Positions 31,494 through 42,265 of a stretch of 64,000 nt of DNA are shown piece by piece. The number at the start of each line of letters is the position of its first letter. Position 1 is the stretch's first letter. Below the pieces are notes generated by a model. That model had not been told where the DNA came from, ran no database searches, and saw nothing but the letters and a program-made list of their open reading frames with translations. Source of the stretch: Flaviflagellibacter sp963786225 (GTDB taxonomy: Bacteria; Pseudomonadota; Alphaproteobacteria; Rhizobiales; Methylopilaceae); contig CAWAYQ010000016.1 in assembly GCA_963786225.1 (NCBI GenBank), positions 62,001 through 126,000 on the forward strand, in the 5' to 3' direction. A program made the translations under genes and the position numbers.

Positions 31494-34400
31494 TCGCCGT
31501 TCTCCGGCGCGTCGGGCGCAAGCAGCCATTCGGCGAACCGCGCCAGATGGTCGTATTCGCCGTCCGGACGGCGGCGGAATTTCGGATGCGTTCCGGGACG
31601 ATAGGGCTCGTTCTCGTCTTCGAAGCGGTTGATCATGGTCTTGAGATCGCCGAGCGCGTTCGCTGCGATCTCGGCGGCGCTCTTGCCTTCGAGTTCGACG
31701 CGCACCGTGGCGCCGCCATTGTCGCGGCCGGTCAGCTGCACATACAGGAAATCCGAGGCCGTGCCGCGTTCGGTGTGTTCGAACGCGCCTTCCGCCAGCA
31801 TCGCGGCTTCGAGCGGCAATTGCGGCGCAAGGCCGGTCCGGACTTCGCCATGCCCCGGCACGCGGCCCGTCTTGTAGTCGATGACGGTGAAGGTGCCGTC
31901 CTGCAATTCGTCGAACCGGTCGGCGCGTCCGGCCAGCTTGAATTCGCGTCCGGTTTTGGTCTGCCAGGCGAGTTCGCCTCGGCGTTCCGTCAGGATCGCC
32001 GCGAGTGCGCCGCGCCGCTGCCTCTCCCAATCCACGAACCAGGCGGCGATCTTTGCGAAGCGCGGCCACCATACGGCGCGCACGTCGGGATAGGCCCAGA
32101 AGGGCTCAAAGCCCTCAAGGCCGAGCGCACGCAACGTCTCGAGCGCATCCGGCGCGAACGGGTCGTGCTTTTCGACGAATTCCGACAGCGCGCCGTGCAC
32201 GATATTGCCGCGGTCGGATGCGCCGGGCTCGGCGCCAAGCGGATCGAGCGGCGCAAGTTCGAGCACGTGCTTGGCGTAGATCGCATAGGGATCGCGGATC
32301 AGAGTCTCGATTTCGGTCACGCTCAGCCGTTTCGGCCGGTGTTCGCGCTTCGGCTTCGGGGCGGGCGCTTCAAGCCTTTGCATCTCCGCCTCGTCGAGCG
32401 CACGCGCCATGCCGAGATAGGCATTTCCGCGCGCCAATCACCTTGTCCCAATCCGTCTTGCCGGCGACGGCGGAAAGCCGCTGCAGCCAGCGAGCCGAAA
32501 CGCTCGGGGCGCCTCCGGACTTCAGGGCGCGCGTCAATACCACATCGCTGCCGCCGAGCGCCTGTTCGAAATCGTGGGCGGACAGGCCGACACGCCATTC
32601 GGGCGGCGGCAGGCCGAGCGCGCCGCGCATCGGCCGCGACAGAAAGGCGTCATTCTTTGTCTGCGCGGGCCAGATGGTTTCGTTCAACCCGCCGAGCACG
32701 ACACGGTCAAAGCCGAGAAGGCGTGCTTCCAGGGTTCCGAGAATGCGAAGCCGCGGATGCGAAGGCCGCGCGGATTGCGCCGTCTTCCCGCGCAGCAGCG
32801 CCTTGAAGATCGCGGGATAATCGGCAAGCCGGGCACTGATCTGCACACCGCCCGCCAACGCTTCCGTGAAGAACTTTTCGAGCGCCGCGCGGTTCGCGTC
32901 CTTCTCAGCTGCCTTCCGTCACGGCAAGCAGCGCGGCGCGGTGCGCGGCGAGGAGTTCGCCGAGCGGCGCTTCGCTTCCGTCTCTGCCGAGTGCGCAGAG
33001 CGGTCCGAGCGCGCGGCCGATCCTGCCAATCAGGTCGTCCGCCGCATCCCAATCCGCTGGGCCGAGCCGCTTCTTTGCCGGATGCCAGTAGCGCTTCTCG
33101 CCGACGACCGGCGGATTGCGCGCGAGCTTCAGCGCCGCGCTCAGGCCGGCCGCTCCCGGCGGCGGCGCCGGGCCGCGCAGCACGCCGATCTCGATGGCGT
33201 CCGCTGCCCGGTGCAGTATTGCTCTGTCCATACCGAACCGCGCATCGGGATGGCGGAGCAGCGGCAACAGCGCCTGCGGCGCGAGATCTTCCTTCGCGGC
33301 CTCCGCGACAAGCCGCGCCAGAATGCCGGCTTCGCTGTCGGCGAGCGGAAGACCCGCGGAATCTTCCGCCTCGACACCCCAGCGCCGCAGCTCGGCCGCG
33401 ACGCGTCGCGCCAGCGGCCGGTCGGGTGTGATCAGGGCGGCCGTCTTGCCGGGGACACGCAACGCGTCGACCAAAGTAAGCGCGATCGCCAGAGCTTCCT
33501 CGCGCTCGTTCGCGGCCTCGATCAGGGTCAGGCCGTCGAGGGCGGTGTCGGACTTGGCGCGCTTTTCGGCCCAGCGGTCGGTAAGGTCGGAGGGCAGGAG
33601 CGCGGTCGAGACGAGCGCGCGTCTTTGATCGCGCGCCCCGTCTTCGCTCTCGAGTTCTTCACGCCCAAGAAGCCTCACTTCGTCGCGCTGCACGCCGAGT
33701 TTCTTGAGCAGCCGGTGAAAGGAATGCTGCGGATGCGTCCAGGCCTGCGGCGCCACTGGGCCGCGTCCCCGTTCGCCGCCGATCTCGGCCCATTCCTCGT
33801 CATCGGCCTCTGACATCGAGGCCTTGCAGAACCACCGCGCCGTTCGGCAACCGGCCGACAGCGTCCATCAGATAGGCCGTCGCCGGGTTCGAACCCGTCG
33901 AGCCCGCGACGATCACCGGAGATGCGGGAACGTTGCGCAGGAACCGGTCCGCCAGCGCGCGAAGCTGAAGATTGCGCCGCGCCGCGCCGCCGATCTCGCC
34001 ACGCTCCTTAAGAAACGCCGGCCAGGCGGTGGCGGCGACATCGAGAAACTCCGCCGTGATCTGCCAGACCTTGTCGTGCTCGGGCGGAATGAGCGGCGCG
34101 AGTTCCGTCCACTTCGCGCCTTCGGTCTCGAAACTGTCGATCAGCGCGCCAAGCTCGATCGCGAGCGAGATCGCCTCCGACGGCGTGGTCGAGATCAGAT
34201 CGGCCCCGCTGCCCGCAATCGCGCGCGCGACGCTCTTCGCCCAGCCCCGGATCAGGACGGCGAGCGCAAGCCTTCGCTCCGTCTCGCCGATCGCGTCCGG
34301 CAAGTCTTCCGCGCCGTCGTCGGGCGCCGGGTCGAACGCATCCTCGTCCTCGGCGAAATCGCCGAGCGCGGAAATGCGCGGCAGGACCGCCGCTCCGCCG

Positions 34401-34624
34401 AGCTTCTTCGCGAAGATCGCCTCAAGCTCGCGCACCGCGCGCCGGGTCGGCAGGAAAATCCGCGCATCGGAAAGTGCAAGCGGGTCGCCGCGCAACGGCG
34501 CGAGGTCCGGCAGCAGCCCGCCGTCGAGCAGCGCGTCGGCCAGGCATTCGAGAAACGGAACGCCCGCCGGGATGGACAGAACACAGGGCCGGGAACGCAA
34601 AGCCTCAGGCGGTGCTTTTGGCAT
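31490..34624 (-). CDS. addB: Double-strand break repair protein AddB (three apparent frameshifts)
   Basis: Partner of AddA: inactive helicase fold plus a second nuclease. N-terminal part (from ATG 34624, 20-base overlap with murU) VLSIPAGVPFLECLADALLD, RIFLPTRRAVRELEAIF, VIVAGSTGSNPATAYLM; middle VVLGGLNETIWPAQTKNDAFL; C-terminal PD-(D/E)XK nuclease GTFTVIDYKTGRVPG. Frame changes near 33815 (GTCAGAGG for GTCGAGG), 32905 (CTCAGCTG for CTCGCTG on the + strand) and 32437 (GATTGGCG for GATGGCG). Undoing three insertions gives 1044 whole codons. The start is uncertain; the frame is open up to 34666. Confidence 0.9.
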
Positions 34625-35335
34625 AGCAGGTCTCGGCATCCGCGATGGCTTCGGGCGTGCCGACATGCATCCACAATCCGTCCAGACGCAAGCCGAACAG
34701 CCGCCCGGCCTCGATGGCGCGGTCGAACAGGAGGTTCAGCGAGAACGGTCCGTCGGGTGTATCCTTGAAGAGTTCGGGCCGGAGAACGGCCGCGCCCGCA
34801 TAGACGAACGGCGTCACCTGATGCTCCGCGCGGCGAATCAGCCGCCCGTCGGGGTCGATCAGGAAATCGCCCAGCCCGTCATAACCGCGGCTCGTCGCGG
34901 TCGGGGCGAGAAGCAGGAGCCCGTCCATCGCCTTCGGGTCGAAGGCCGCGCCCAGCCGCTTGAGATTCGGGCGAAGCCCTCGATCCAGATCGTGTCGGCA
35001 TTGATGATGAAGAACGGGTTCTTGCCGAGCAGCGGCAGCGCCTTCTTCACGCCGCCGCCGGAATCGAGAAGCTGCGCCCGCTCGTCGGAAATCACGATCT
35101 TCGGCGCCGTGCGCGTCTTCAGGTGCCGTTCGAGAAGATCGGCGTGGTGATGCACGTTCACGACCGCCGTTCCGACGCCGGCTTCAGTCAGCCGGTCGAG
35201 AACGCGGTCGATGAGCGTGCGTCCCGCGACCGTGACCAGCGGCTTCGGCTGTGTCTCCGTCAGCGGCTTCATCCGCGTGCCGAGCCCGGCTGCCAGCACC
35301 ATTGCAGTCTTTGGCGCAGTCTTCGGCGCGCTCAT
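34605..35335 (-). CDS. murU: Nucleotidyltransferase, MurU-like (N-acetylmuramate-1-phosphate uridylyltransferase candidate); one frameshift
   Basis: Sugar-1-phosphate nucleotidyltransferase fold: signature MVLAAGLGTRMKPLTETQPK, VVNVHHHADLLERHL, DSGGGVKKALPLLG, FFIINADTIWIEG, and, after a frame change near 34967, MDGLLLLAPTATS, GYDGLGDFLIDPDG, WMHVGTPEAIADAE. Here one base appears lost (TTCGCCCG for TTCCGCCCG); restoring it gives 244 codons. Its start overlaps the amgK stop (ATGA), and AmgK/MurU pairs convert MurNAc to UDP-MurNAc in a recycling bypass of de novo synthesis, so the MurU role is inferred from the neighbour. Mannose-1-phosphate guanylyltransferase-type activity is the alternative. 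Confidence 0.82.
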
Positions 35336-36849
35336 TTCGGCAGTCTCACGGCGGTCAGATACCAGTTGCGCAGTTCCGCCAATGCGGGATGGGCGAGATC
35401 GCGGTCGAGATAGCGCGTCAGGCGCGGCAGGTGTTTCAGATAGGCCTGCTTGCCGTCGCGCGTCGCGAGCCGGACGAAAATGCCGAGAATCTTCGTCGCC
35501 CGCTGCGCGCCGAGCACGGCATAGGCGCTGGCGAAGGTCAGCGGATCGAAGCTCGGATCCTCGGCACGGCGGCCTTTCACGTAACGCGTCAAAAGGCTCA
35601 ATTCGAGATTCTCCGGAACATCGAGACGCGCATCCTGCAACAGCGAGGCGACATCGTACGCCGCATGGCCGATCACCGTGTCCTGAAAATCGAGAAGCCC
35701 GATCCGCCTGATGCCGTCGCGTTCGGGCAGCCACATCAGGTTCGGAGAATGGTAATCGCGCAAAGTCCAGGTCAATGGTCCGTCCACGATCGGTGTCAAT
35801 ACGTTCCTCCACAGCGCAAGGAATTCCTCGCGCTGGCTGGGCGAGGGCGCGCGGCGCGTATAGGGCAGGTACCAGTCGAGCATCAGCTCGGTCTCGATCA
35901 GCAGCGCCTCCATGTCGTAGGGCGGCACGTTATGGACCGTGCTCTCGATCGAGACTTCGGAGGGGAGGTCGCGGATGTGGAGATCGACCAGGAGATCGAC
36001 CGCGGCTTCCATCCGTTCCGGCGCATGCTCGCCGTTGACGACGACTGATTCCGAGCCGAAATCCTCGACCAGCAGGAAGCCGCGGTCGAGATCGTGCGCC
36101 AGGATGTGCGGCGCCGAAAGATTCTGCGCGCGCAAAACGAGCGCGACGGCGGCGAACGGCACCACGTCCTCCGCGAGCTTTGCGATCTTGCTGTAGGGCC
36201 TGCCGTCGCGGATCGGCGGGCCGTCGGGCTTTCGCGGCGCGTCCATCAGGACGGCGCTGCGTCCGCGGTCGATCAGCCGCTCGTAACGGCGCGAGCTCGC
36301 ATCGCCCTGCACATGCAGGCGCCGCGCACCGCCCCAGCCGGCGGCCTCCAGAAAGCCCGCGATCTGAAGCGCGCGGGCGATCCGGTCCGGCCAGTTGCCG
36401 TGCGGGTTGATGGTGACGTGCCGCGCGCCCGACGGGTTTTCCGGATCGATCTCGAAGGTCAGTTCCAGCCGCTCGCCGCTGAGTTCGTCGCCGGCGCGGT
36501 CCGGCCATTCGACGAGGACGATCGCGCCGACGCCCGCTTCCTCCCAGCCGATCTCGGCGAGTTCGGAGCCGCCCGCGAGACGGTAGAGGTCGGCATGGAC
36601 GACGCGGCCCTGGGCCGTGTCGTAGGTCTGCATCAGGCTGAAGGTCGGGCTCGGCACGTCGAGGTCGGGATTGCCCGCGAGGCGGCGGACGACATAGCGC
36701 GCGAATGTGGTCTTGCCGGCGCCGAGCGAGCCCGCCAGCGTGACGAGATCGCCCGCCATGAACATGGGCGCCAGAGCGGCGGCCAAACGTGCCGTCGCCG
36801 CTTCGTCTGGAAGCGCCAGCCGATGCGCGCGGGCCTCTGTCTCTGCCAT
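35332..36849 (-). CDS. Fusion: TsaE (tRNA t6A ATPase subunit) + AmgK-like sugar kinase
   Basis: About 505 residues from ATG 36849 (the frame is open to 36891, inside divL). Residues 1-155 are TsaE, the ATPase needed with TsaB/TsaD for t6A37 of ANN-decoding tRNAs: Walker A AGSLGAGKTTFARYVVR, DVPSPTFSLMQTY, VVHADLYRL, IVLVEWPDRA. Residues about 170-505 are an aminoglycoside-phosphotransferase-like kinase: LLVEDFGSESV, catalytic LRDYHSPNLMWL and GLLDFQDTVIGH. This kinase family includes AmgK, the anomeric MurNAc/GlcNAc kinase, and the next gene is MurU-like. TsaE-APH fusions are common in Rhizobiales as I recall. It follows divL by 4 bases. Confidence 0.9.
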   Translation of the reverse strand: MAETEARAHRLALPDEAATARLAAALAPMFMAGDLVTLAGSLGAGKTTFARYVVRRLAGNPDLDVPSPTFSLMQTYDTAQGRVVHADLYRLAGGSELAEIGWEEAGVGAIVLVEWPDRAGDELSGERLELTFEIDPENPSGARHVTINPHGNWPDRIARALQIAGFLEAAGWGGARRLHVQGDASSRRYERLIDRGRSAVLMDAPRKPDGPPIRDGRPYSKIAKLAEDVVPFAAVALVLRAQNLSAPHILAHDLDRGFLLVEDFGSESVVVNGEHAPERMEAAVDLLVDLHIRDLPSEVSIESTVHNVPPYDMEALLIETELMLDWYLPYTRRAPSPSQREEFLALWRNVLTPIVDGPLTWTLRDYHSPNLMWLPERDGIRRIGLLDFQDTVIGHAAYDVASLLQDARLDVPENLELSLLTRYVKGRRAEDPSFDPLTFASAYAVLGAQRATKILGIFVRLATRDGKQAYLKHLPRLTRYLDRDLAHPALAELRNWYLTAVRLPK

Positions 36850-36853
36850 GCTT

Positions 36854-39306
36854 CTATTCTGCCGCGACCCGCGTCTTTCCGCCACCATCAACCGGGAAGG
36901 TGCAGGTCACGGTCGTGCCTTCGCCCGGCGTGCTCTCGATGGAGACGCCGCCGCCATGCAGTTCCACGAAGGAGCGGACGATGGAAAGGCCAAGGCCCAC
37001 GCCGCGATGGCGCGAGCCTTCGGTGCGGGTCTCGAAGCGTTCGAACACGGTGCCGATGTGCTCCGGCGAAATGCCCCGGCCCTGATCGGTGACGCGGAAG
37101 ATCACCTGGCCGTCGCCGCGCAGCGCTTCGAGGCGCACCGGGCGGTCCTCGGGGCTGAAGCCGATGGCGTTGGACAACAGGTTGAACAGAACCTGCCGCA
37201 CGCGCTTTTCGTCCGCGACGAAGCTGCCGATCGCGGGCGGCACCTGGATGTCGAGCGTGATGCCGGTATCGGCGAGGCGCCCGCGCATGCCCTCGATGGC
37301 GGCGTCGACGGCGCCGCGGATATCGACAATGCCGAGTTCCAGCTCCATCGCCCCGGCATCGATCGTCGCGAGGTCGAGAATGTCGTTGATGATCGTGTAG
37401 AGGCCGGCGGAGCTATCGAGGATGTGCCCGGCATATTCGCGCTGGCGCTCGTTGAGATCACCGGTCGCGGGATCGGCGAGAAGCTCGGCGAAGCCGATGA
37501 CATTGGTCAGGGGCGCGCGCAGTTCGTACGAGACGTGCTTCACGAAATTCGATTTGAGCAGGCCCGCGGCGACCAAGAGCTTCGTTGCGGTCGGTCAGCG
37601 CACGCTCGACGGAGGTCGCGGCGGTGACGTCGGAGAAGGTGACGAGCGTCGCGCCGTCCGGCAGCGGCACGGTGCCGAGATCGATCGTCGAGCCGTCGCC
37701 GCGCTCGATGCGGCCGAACACGGGCTTGCGGCTTTCCGGCAAGGTCGTCACCGCCGTCTTCAGCATCTCCCACGGCTCTTCGGGCTGATGCAGGACGCGG
37801 CACAGCGCGAAGACGCGCGCGGCATGCGGTTCGCTTGCGAGTTCCGCCGGCGGCAGCTTCCACATCTGGACGAAGGCCGGATTGTGCAGCCTGAGCCGCC
37901 CGTCCGAGCCGAACACCGCGACGGCGTCGCGCAGATGATCGAGCGTTTCGCGCTGCACGCGCGTCAGCGCGTTGTAGCGGCTTTCGAGGTTGATGCGTTC
38001 CGACACGTCGTCGAACAGATAGGTTACGCCGCCTTCGGGGTTCGGCGTCTGTACGACGCGGAGCGTGCGGCCGTCCGGCAGGTGCCACCAATGCTCGCGC
38101 GGTTCGACGGCGCGATAGGCGTCCTGCAGCTGCGCCTTCCAGGCGCGGAAATCGGTCGGCTCCGGCAGCACTTCCTTGGCGCGCAGCCGGTCGAGGATCG
38201 CCATATCCGTCGGTTCCTGCGCGAGGAAGGCGGCGTCGATCTGCCAGAGCTGGCGGAAGGCATGATTGTGGAAGGCGAGCCGTCCGTCGGCCGCGAAGAT
38301 CGCGACGCCCGTCGCCAGTTCGTCGAGCGTCTTGCGGTGGCTCTCGATGCGGCGGACGAGATCGCTCTTCAGGCTCTCGAGTTCGGTCATGTCGACCGCG
38401 AGCCCGGCGCTGCCGCCTTCATGCGGCGTCTCGAACACTTCGAACACCCGGCGCCGCCCGCTGGCGGTGACGGCGGCCCGCTCGTGGAAGCTGATGCCGC
38501 TGGAGCGGGCAAGCGCCGCCTTGCGGCGCGCCGCGCCTTCCAGAATGTCGTTCGCGCTTCCGCCCATCGGCCGCTCGACCGTCCCGGCATAGGCGGCATT
38601 GTTCCAGGAGATCCTGCCCTCCTTGTCGCGCAGCCAGGCCGGCTGGGGCAGGCGGTCGAGGAGCGCCTGGAAGCGCGCCAGTTCGCGCTGCATTTCGGCA
38701 TGGCGGGTCCTGAGCTCGGCCAGAGCCAGCTTTTCGCCGTCGAGGCTGCGGATGCGCAGGATCGCACGCCCGCCGGCGGCGCGGCCGTCGATCGTGATGT
38801 GCTCGCCCTTGCGCGTCGTCACCAAGGTCTCGAACGCCTCGCCGCGCTGGCGCAGCGTTTCGACCCGCTCTTCGAGGAGCTGCACCGTTTCCAGGTTCAG
38901 CCAGGCGCTGAGATGCAGCGCGCGGCGTCCGGGCGGAATGCTGATTTCGGGCGGCAGCGCGCCGGTGACTTCCGGCTCCTCGCCGGGCGATGCCGAAGGT
39001 CACGACGATCTGCGGCTCGGTCGCGGCCAGGGCCTCGGCGCGATCGAGCTTGCCGCGCAGATCCGAAATGATGGTGCGGAGCGTGGTTTCCGCCACGCCG
39101 GAGCGCGAGCGATGGCGGGCGTAAAGATAGGCTGTACAGGTGGTTACAAGCAGAAGGCCGAGCGACACCGCGCCCCAGCCGATGCCGTACTGTTCAGGCT
39201 GTACGGCAAGCGTGAAGGGCGAAGGCGCGGCCGAAACCGTTGATGGAGACAGGACCGCGAACGCGGTCAAGACAGTGCTGCGTGCGTCTGCGCACCGGTC
39301 TCGCAT
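36854..39306 (-). CDS. divL: DivL-type PAS sensor kinase homolog (two apparent frameshifts)
   Basis: 816 residues after correction. One N-terminal membrane helix (WGAVSLGLLLVTTCTAYLYA, about residues 45-65), several PAS domains (around AWLRDKEGRISWNNAAY, GVAIFAADGRLAFHNHAF, AVAVFGSDGRLRLHNPAF), then a dimerisation/H-box reading NFVKHVSYELRAPLTNVIGF. The usual phospho-acceptor His of SHELR is Tyr, the hallmark of Caulobacter DivL, which controls CckA and thereby CtrA in the cell cycle. The ATPase domain has N (LFNLLSNAIGFSP), G1 (TDQGRGIS) and G2 (GVGLGLSIV). Frame changes near 38992 (GCCCGGCG for GCCGGCG) and 37577 (CTCTTGG for CTCTGG); undoing both gives 817 codons. Position between ahcY and tsaE supports orthology. 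Confidence 0.88.
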
Positions 39307-39745
39307 GAAAAATTCGCCCCGCGCGTCCGGGCGACCGCCCCCGCGCGACCTCCTCCCGAATCACAATCAATCTAGCTGCATCGGGACTCGCGCCCAATGG
39401 CAGATGAGTCCGCGAGTCAATAAATTTAAGAAGGTTGAAAGGTCTGGGGACAAGCTGTGGAAAGAGTGGGGAAAACGACCTCTCGCCGCACAGCGGGAGA
39501 GGTCGACTTGCGCCGAAAGGCGCAAGCGGGTGAGGGGAAATGGGGAAAACGGGCGGGAGCGAAAATCTGGGCGCCTTTACCCCTCTCCCGTTCACGGGAG
39601 AGGACGACTTACGGCGCGGAGGCCGTAAGCGGGTGAGGGGAAGTAACGGAAACAGGCAGCAACAACATCGTGCTTGCCCTCACCCCGGAGCGCTGACGCG
39701 CTCTCGACCCTCTCCCGCTTCGCAGGAGAGGGGAAGAGGCTCAAC
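39307..39745. repeat. 439-bp ahcY-divL gap filled mainly by repeats
   Basis: 39307-39470 is the divL leader side with no clear signal; it includes an AT-rich TCAATAAATTTAAGAAGG. 39474-39545 is a CTCTCGCCG...GCGGGAGAGG copy with variable hairpin CTTGCGCC-GAAA-GGCGCAAG. 39575-39640 is a second, with CCTCTCCCG-TTCA-CGGGAGAGG and CTTACGGC-GCGGAG-GCCGTAAG. 39666-39735 is the block identical to 27567-27636. No gene is seen in it. Confidence 0.75.
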
Positions 39746-41157
39746 TCAATACCGGTACTGGTCGGCCTTGAACGGGCCGTTCTTCGGCACGTTGATGTAA
39801 GCCGACTGCTTGTCGCTCAACTTCGTCAGCTTCGCCCCGACCTTGTCGAGATGCAGCGCCGCGACCTTCTCGTCGAGGTGCTTCGGCAGGACATAGACGC
39901 CGACCGGATACTTGCCCGGATTCGCGAAAATCTCGATCTGCGCGAGCGTCTGGTTGGTGAAGCTCGCCGACATCACGAAGCTCGGATGGCCGGTCGCGTT
40001 GCCGAGGTTCACGAGGCGGCCTTCCGAGAGCAGGATGATGCGCTTGCCGTCGGGCAGTTCGATCTCGTCGACCTGCGGCTTCACATTGTGCCATTTGAAG
40101 TTCTTCAGGCCCTGGACCTGAATTTCCGAGTCGAAATGGCCGATATTGCAGACGATGGCGCGGTCCTTCATGGCCCGCACATGGTCCACGGTAATGACGT
40201 CGAGATTGCCGGTCGCGGTCACGAAGATGTCGGCGCGGGGCGCGGCATCTTCCATGGTCGTGACTTCATAGCCTTCCATCGCCGCCTGCAGCGCGCAGAT
40301 CGGGTCGATCTCCGACACCATCACCCGGCAGCCGGCATTGCGCAGCGAGGCCGCCGAACCCTTGCCGACATCGCCGAAGCCCGCGACCATGGCGACCTTG
40401 CCGGCCATCATCACGTCGGTGCCGCGGCGGATGCCGTCGACGAGCGATTCCTTGCAGCCGTAGAGATTGTCGAACTTCGACTTGGTGACGCTGTCGTTGA
40501 CGTTGATCGCGGGCCAGAGCAGCGAGGCCCTTCTTCTGCATCTCGTACAGACGATGCACGCCCGTCGTCGTCTCTTCCGTCACGCCCTGAATGCTCTTGG
40601 CGCACTTCGTGTAGAAGCCGGGATTGCTCTTCAGGCGGCCCTTGATCGAGGCGTAGAGCACTTCCTCTTCCTCGTTGGTCGCGGTTTCGAGGAAGGCGGT
40701 ATCGCCTTCTTCCGCGCGCTTGCCGAGATGGATGAGGAGCGTGGCGTCGCCGCCGTCGTCCAGGATCATGTTCGGCACGCCGCCGTCATGCCATTCGAAG
40801 ATCTTGTGGGTGTATTCCCAGTAATCCTTCAGGTTCTCGCCCTTGATGGCGAAGACGGGCGTGCCGGCCGCGGCGATGGCGGCGGCGGCGTGGTCCTGCG
40901 TCGAATAGATGTTGCACGAAGCCCAGCGCACATCGGCGCCGAGCGCCTTCAGCGTCTCGATGAGAACGCCGGTCTGGATCGTCATGTGCAAGCGAGCCCG
41001 CGATCCGCGCGCCCTTCAGCGGCTGCGAAGGACCATATTCCTCGCGCGTCTTCATCAGGCCGGGCATTTCGATCTCGGCGATCGTCAGCTCTTTGCGGCC
41101 CCAATCGGCAAGACCGATATCGGCGACGGCATAGTCCTTGGCGACGTGGGCGTTCAT
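39746..41157 (-). CDS. ahcY: S-adenosyl-L-homocysteine hydrolase (two apparent frameshifts)
   Basis: Splits SAH to homocysteine and adenosine, keeping methyltransferases active. ATG 41157 starts NAHVAKDYAVADIGLADWGR; IEMPGLMKTREEYGPSQPLK; frame change near 40985 (+ strand GCAAGCG for GCAGCG), then MTIQTGVLIETLKALGADVR, NIYSTQDHAAAAIA, ILDDGGDATLLIH; second change near 40513 (+ strand AGCGAGG for AGCAGG), then SVTKSKFDNLYGCKES, NAD site VAGFGDVGKGSAASLR, VGNIGHFDSEI-type VCNIGHFDSEIQV, and the C-terminal KADQYRY. Undoing both insertions gives 470 whole codons, the normal length. As ahcY is usually single-copy and important, errors in the consensus are the best reading. Confidence 0.95.
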
Positions 41158-41236
41158 TGAGGCTCTCTCACTGGGGGATTTGGCGCGGGATGTAGCACGC
41201 GCGGGAGAGAGGGGCAAGGCGGATATAAAGGTTTCT

Positions 41237-42250
41237 TTATGTCCCCGTCGGGTTCAAAATTGCACGCATAGCATTTGCAGTCGCCCTTTCATCTCCTGAA
41301 AGATCGTTCAGTTGAACGCCCTTGAAATAGAAAGGTCGCGGATCGGAGGTGGGGAAAGGGATATCGATCCACTGAATTCGATCAATGAAGCGACCTAGTA
41401 CGGAAGGTTTCGCGAACGCAGTCTCAAATTGCTTCGCTGCTTCCCGTTCCGAGCGATACAGCTCTGTTGTGTTTTGAACTTGGCGCCCTGAAGCAGGATC
41501 AATTGCCATACCAGTCACGAGGCTTGCAGCACCCAAGTAGTTAAGCAGGAAACCCGAGTCCGTAATTCGACACCCATCAATATCAAGCGCAAATCCAAAT
41601 CCTTGGTTTGCCACAACCAGAGGAACGATCTTCAGAGATCGAACTTCGGTCTCAGTAATTCGCAGCGCCTTCGCAGCCACGTCCGGATTAGCATGTACAA
41701 AACTGGCCTTCCTCCGCGCCTGTTCAGACGCGGATTTCAGCTTTCGAAAATAGTTGAACCGTTCAAACGGATCGGCCGGAACCAGCCAGAACTTGATTTC
41801 GCCTACGATTAGGATCGTGTCGAGTTGAATTAGAAGATCAATCTCTTCGCCATCATCATCCGCCCTCTTTACCGCGTGCGCGGCACACCGCGTATTGCGG
41901 AGTAAGGGGTTTTCATCGATTGCTTCCCGGATATCCTGACGAAGCTGGTCCTCCCATCGTTCGCCTCGCGACCCCTTCGGCAGATTGTCATTTAATCCGC
42001 CCTTCTCCAGCCAGGCTTCAACTTTGCGAAGCGGCGCGCTCGCGACCAAAACGGGTAACGCCAGACCAAACGCATCCTTGCCTGGTACCGGCACCAAGGG
42101 CGCCGCCCACAACCCCCGATGCCCCGTTTCGCCAGCGACCTTTGCCCTAAATGAAAAAAAATCAATCACGGCAGCAGCACTCGATTCATCTATCGATAGT
42201 GCGTCGATAAGTACGTTTACGAGCTCCCCTCGTCTAACGATGAGGGCCAT
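41237..42250 (-). CDS. PD-(D/E)XK nuclease-like protein, 3' half of a possibly split gene
   Basis: 337 residues from ATG 42250. Not a family I can name. Residues about 135-155 read EEIDLLIQLDTILIVGEIKFW, matching a PD-(D/E)XK core (D, then E-x-K after a hydrophobic strand), followed by helix-rich sequence. The N-terminal part (SIDESSAAAVIDFFSFRAK, RGLWAAPLVPVPG, LALPVLVASAP) looks like the middle of a larger protein. The - strand gene upstream ends only 15 bases away in the same frame, separated by one TGA. Base composition is visibly lower in GC and codon use more mixed than neighbours, which suggests transfer. Its target is unknown; a defence-related nuclease is only a possibility. Confidence 0.55.
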   Translation of the reverse strand: MALIVRRGELVNVLIDALSIDESSAAAVIDFFSFRAKVAGETGHRGLWAAPLVPVPGKDAFGLALPVLVASAPLRKVEAWLEKGGLNDNLPKGSRGERWEDQLRQDIREAIDENPLLRNTRCAAHAVKRADDDGEEIDLLIQLDTILIVGEIKFWLVPADPFERFNYFRKLKSASEQARRKASFVHANPDVAAKALRITETEVRSLKIVPLVVANQGFGFALDIDGCRITDSGFLLNYLGAASLVTGMAIDPASGRQVQNTTELYRSEREAAKQFETAFAKPSVLGRFIDRIQWIDIPFPTSDPRPFYFKGVQLNDLSGDERATANAMRAILNPTGT

Positions 42251-42265
42251 CTTCTTAATGCCGTC

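Noticed and set aside
28496..32806. A 1436-codon open frame on the + strand opposite addA/addB
   Set aside because: Shadow frame of a GC-rich gene: it mirrors addA/addB codons, has no recognisable domain, and the opposite strand carries the full helicase/nuclease motifs.
39746..41157. ahcY as a true pseudogene
   Set aside because: Only two single-base changes, full-length otherwise, catalytic and NAD motifs intact, and the same kind of change hits many neighbouring genes.
41158..41236. SAH riboswitch upstream of ahcY
   Set aside because: The leader is under 80 bases in the gap and shows no pseudoknot pattern I can match; this riboswitch is not expected in the lineage.
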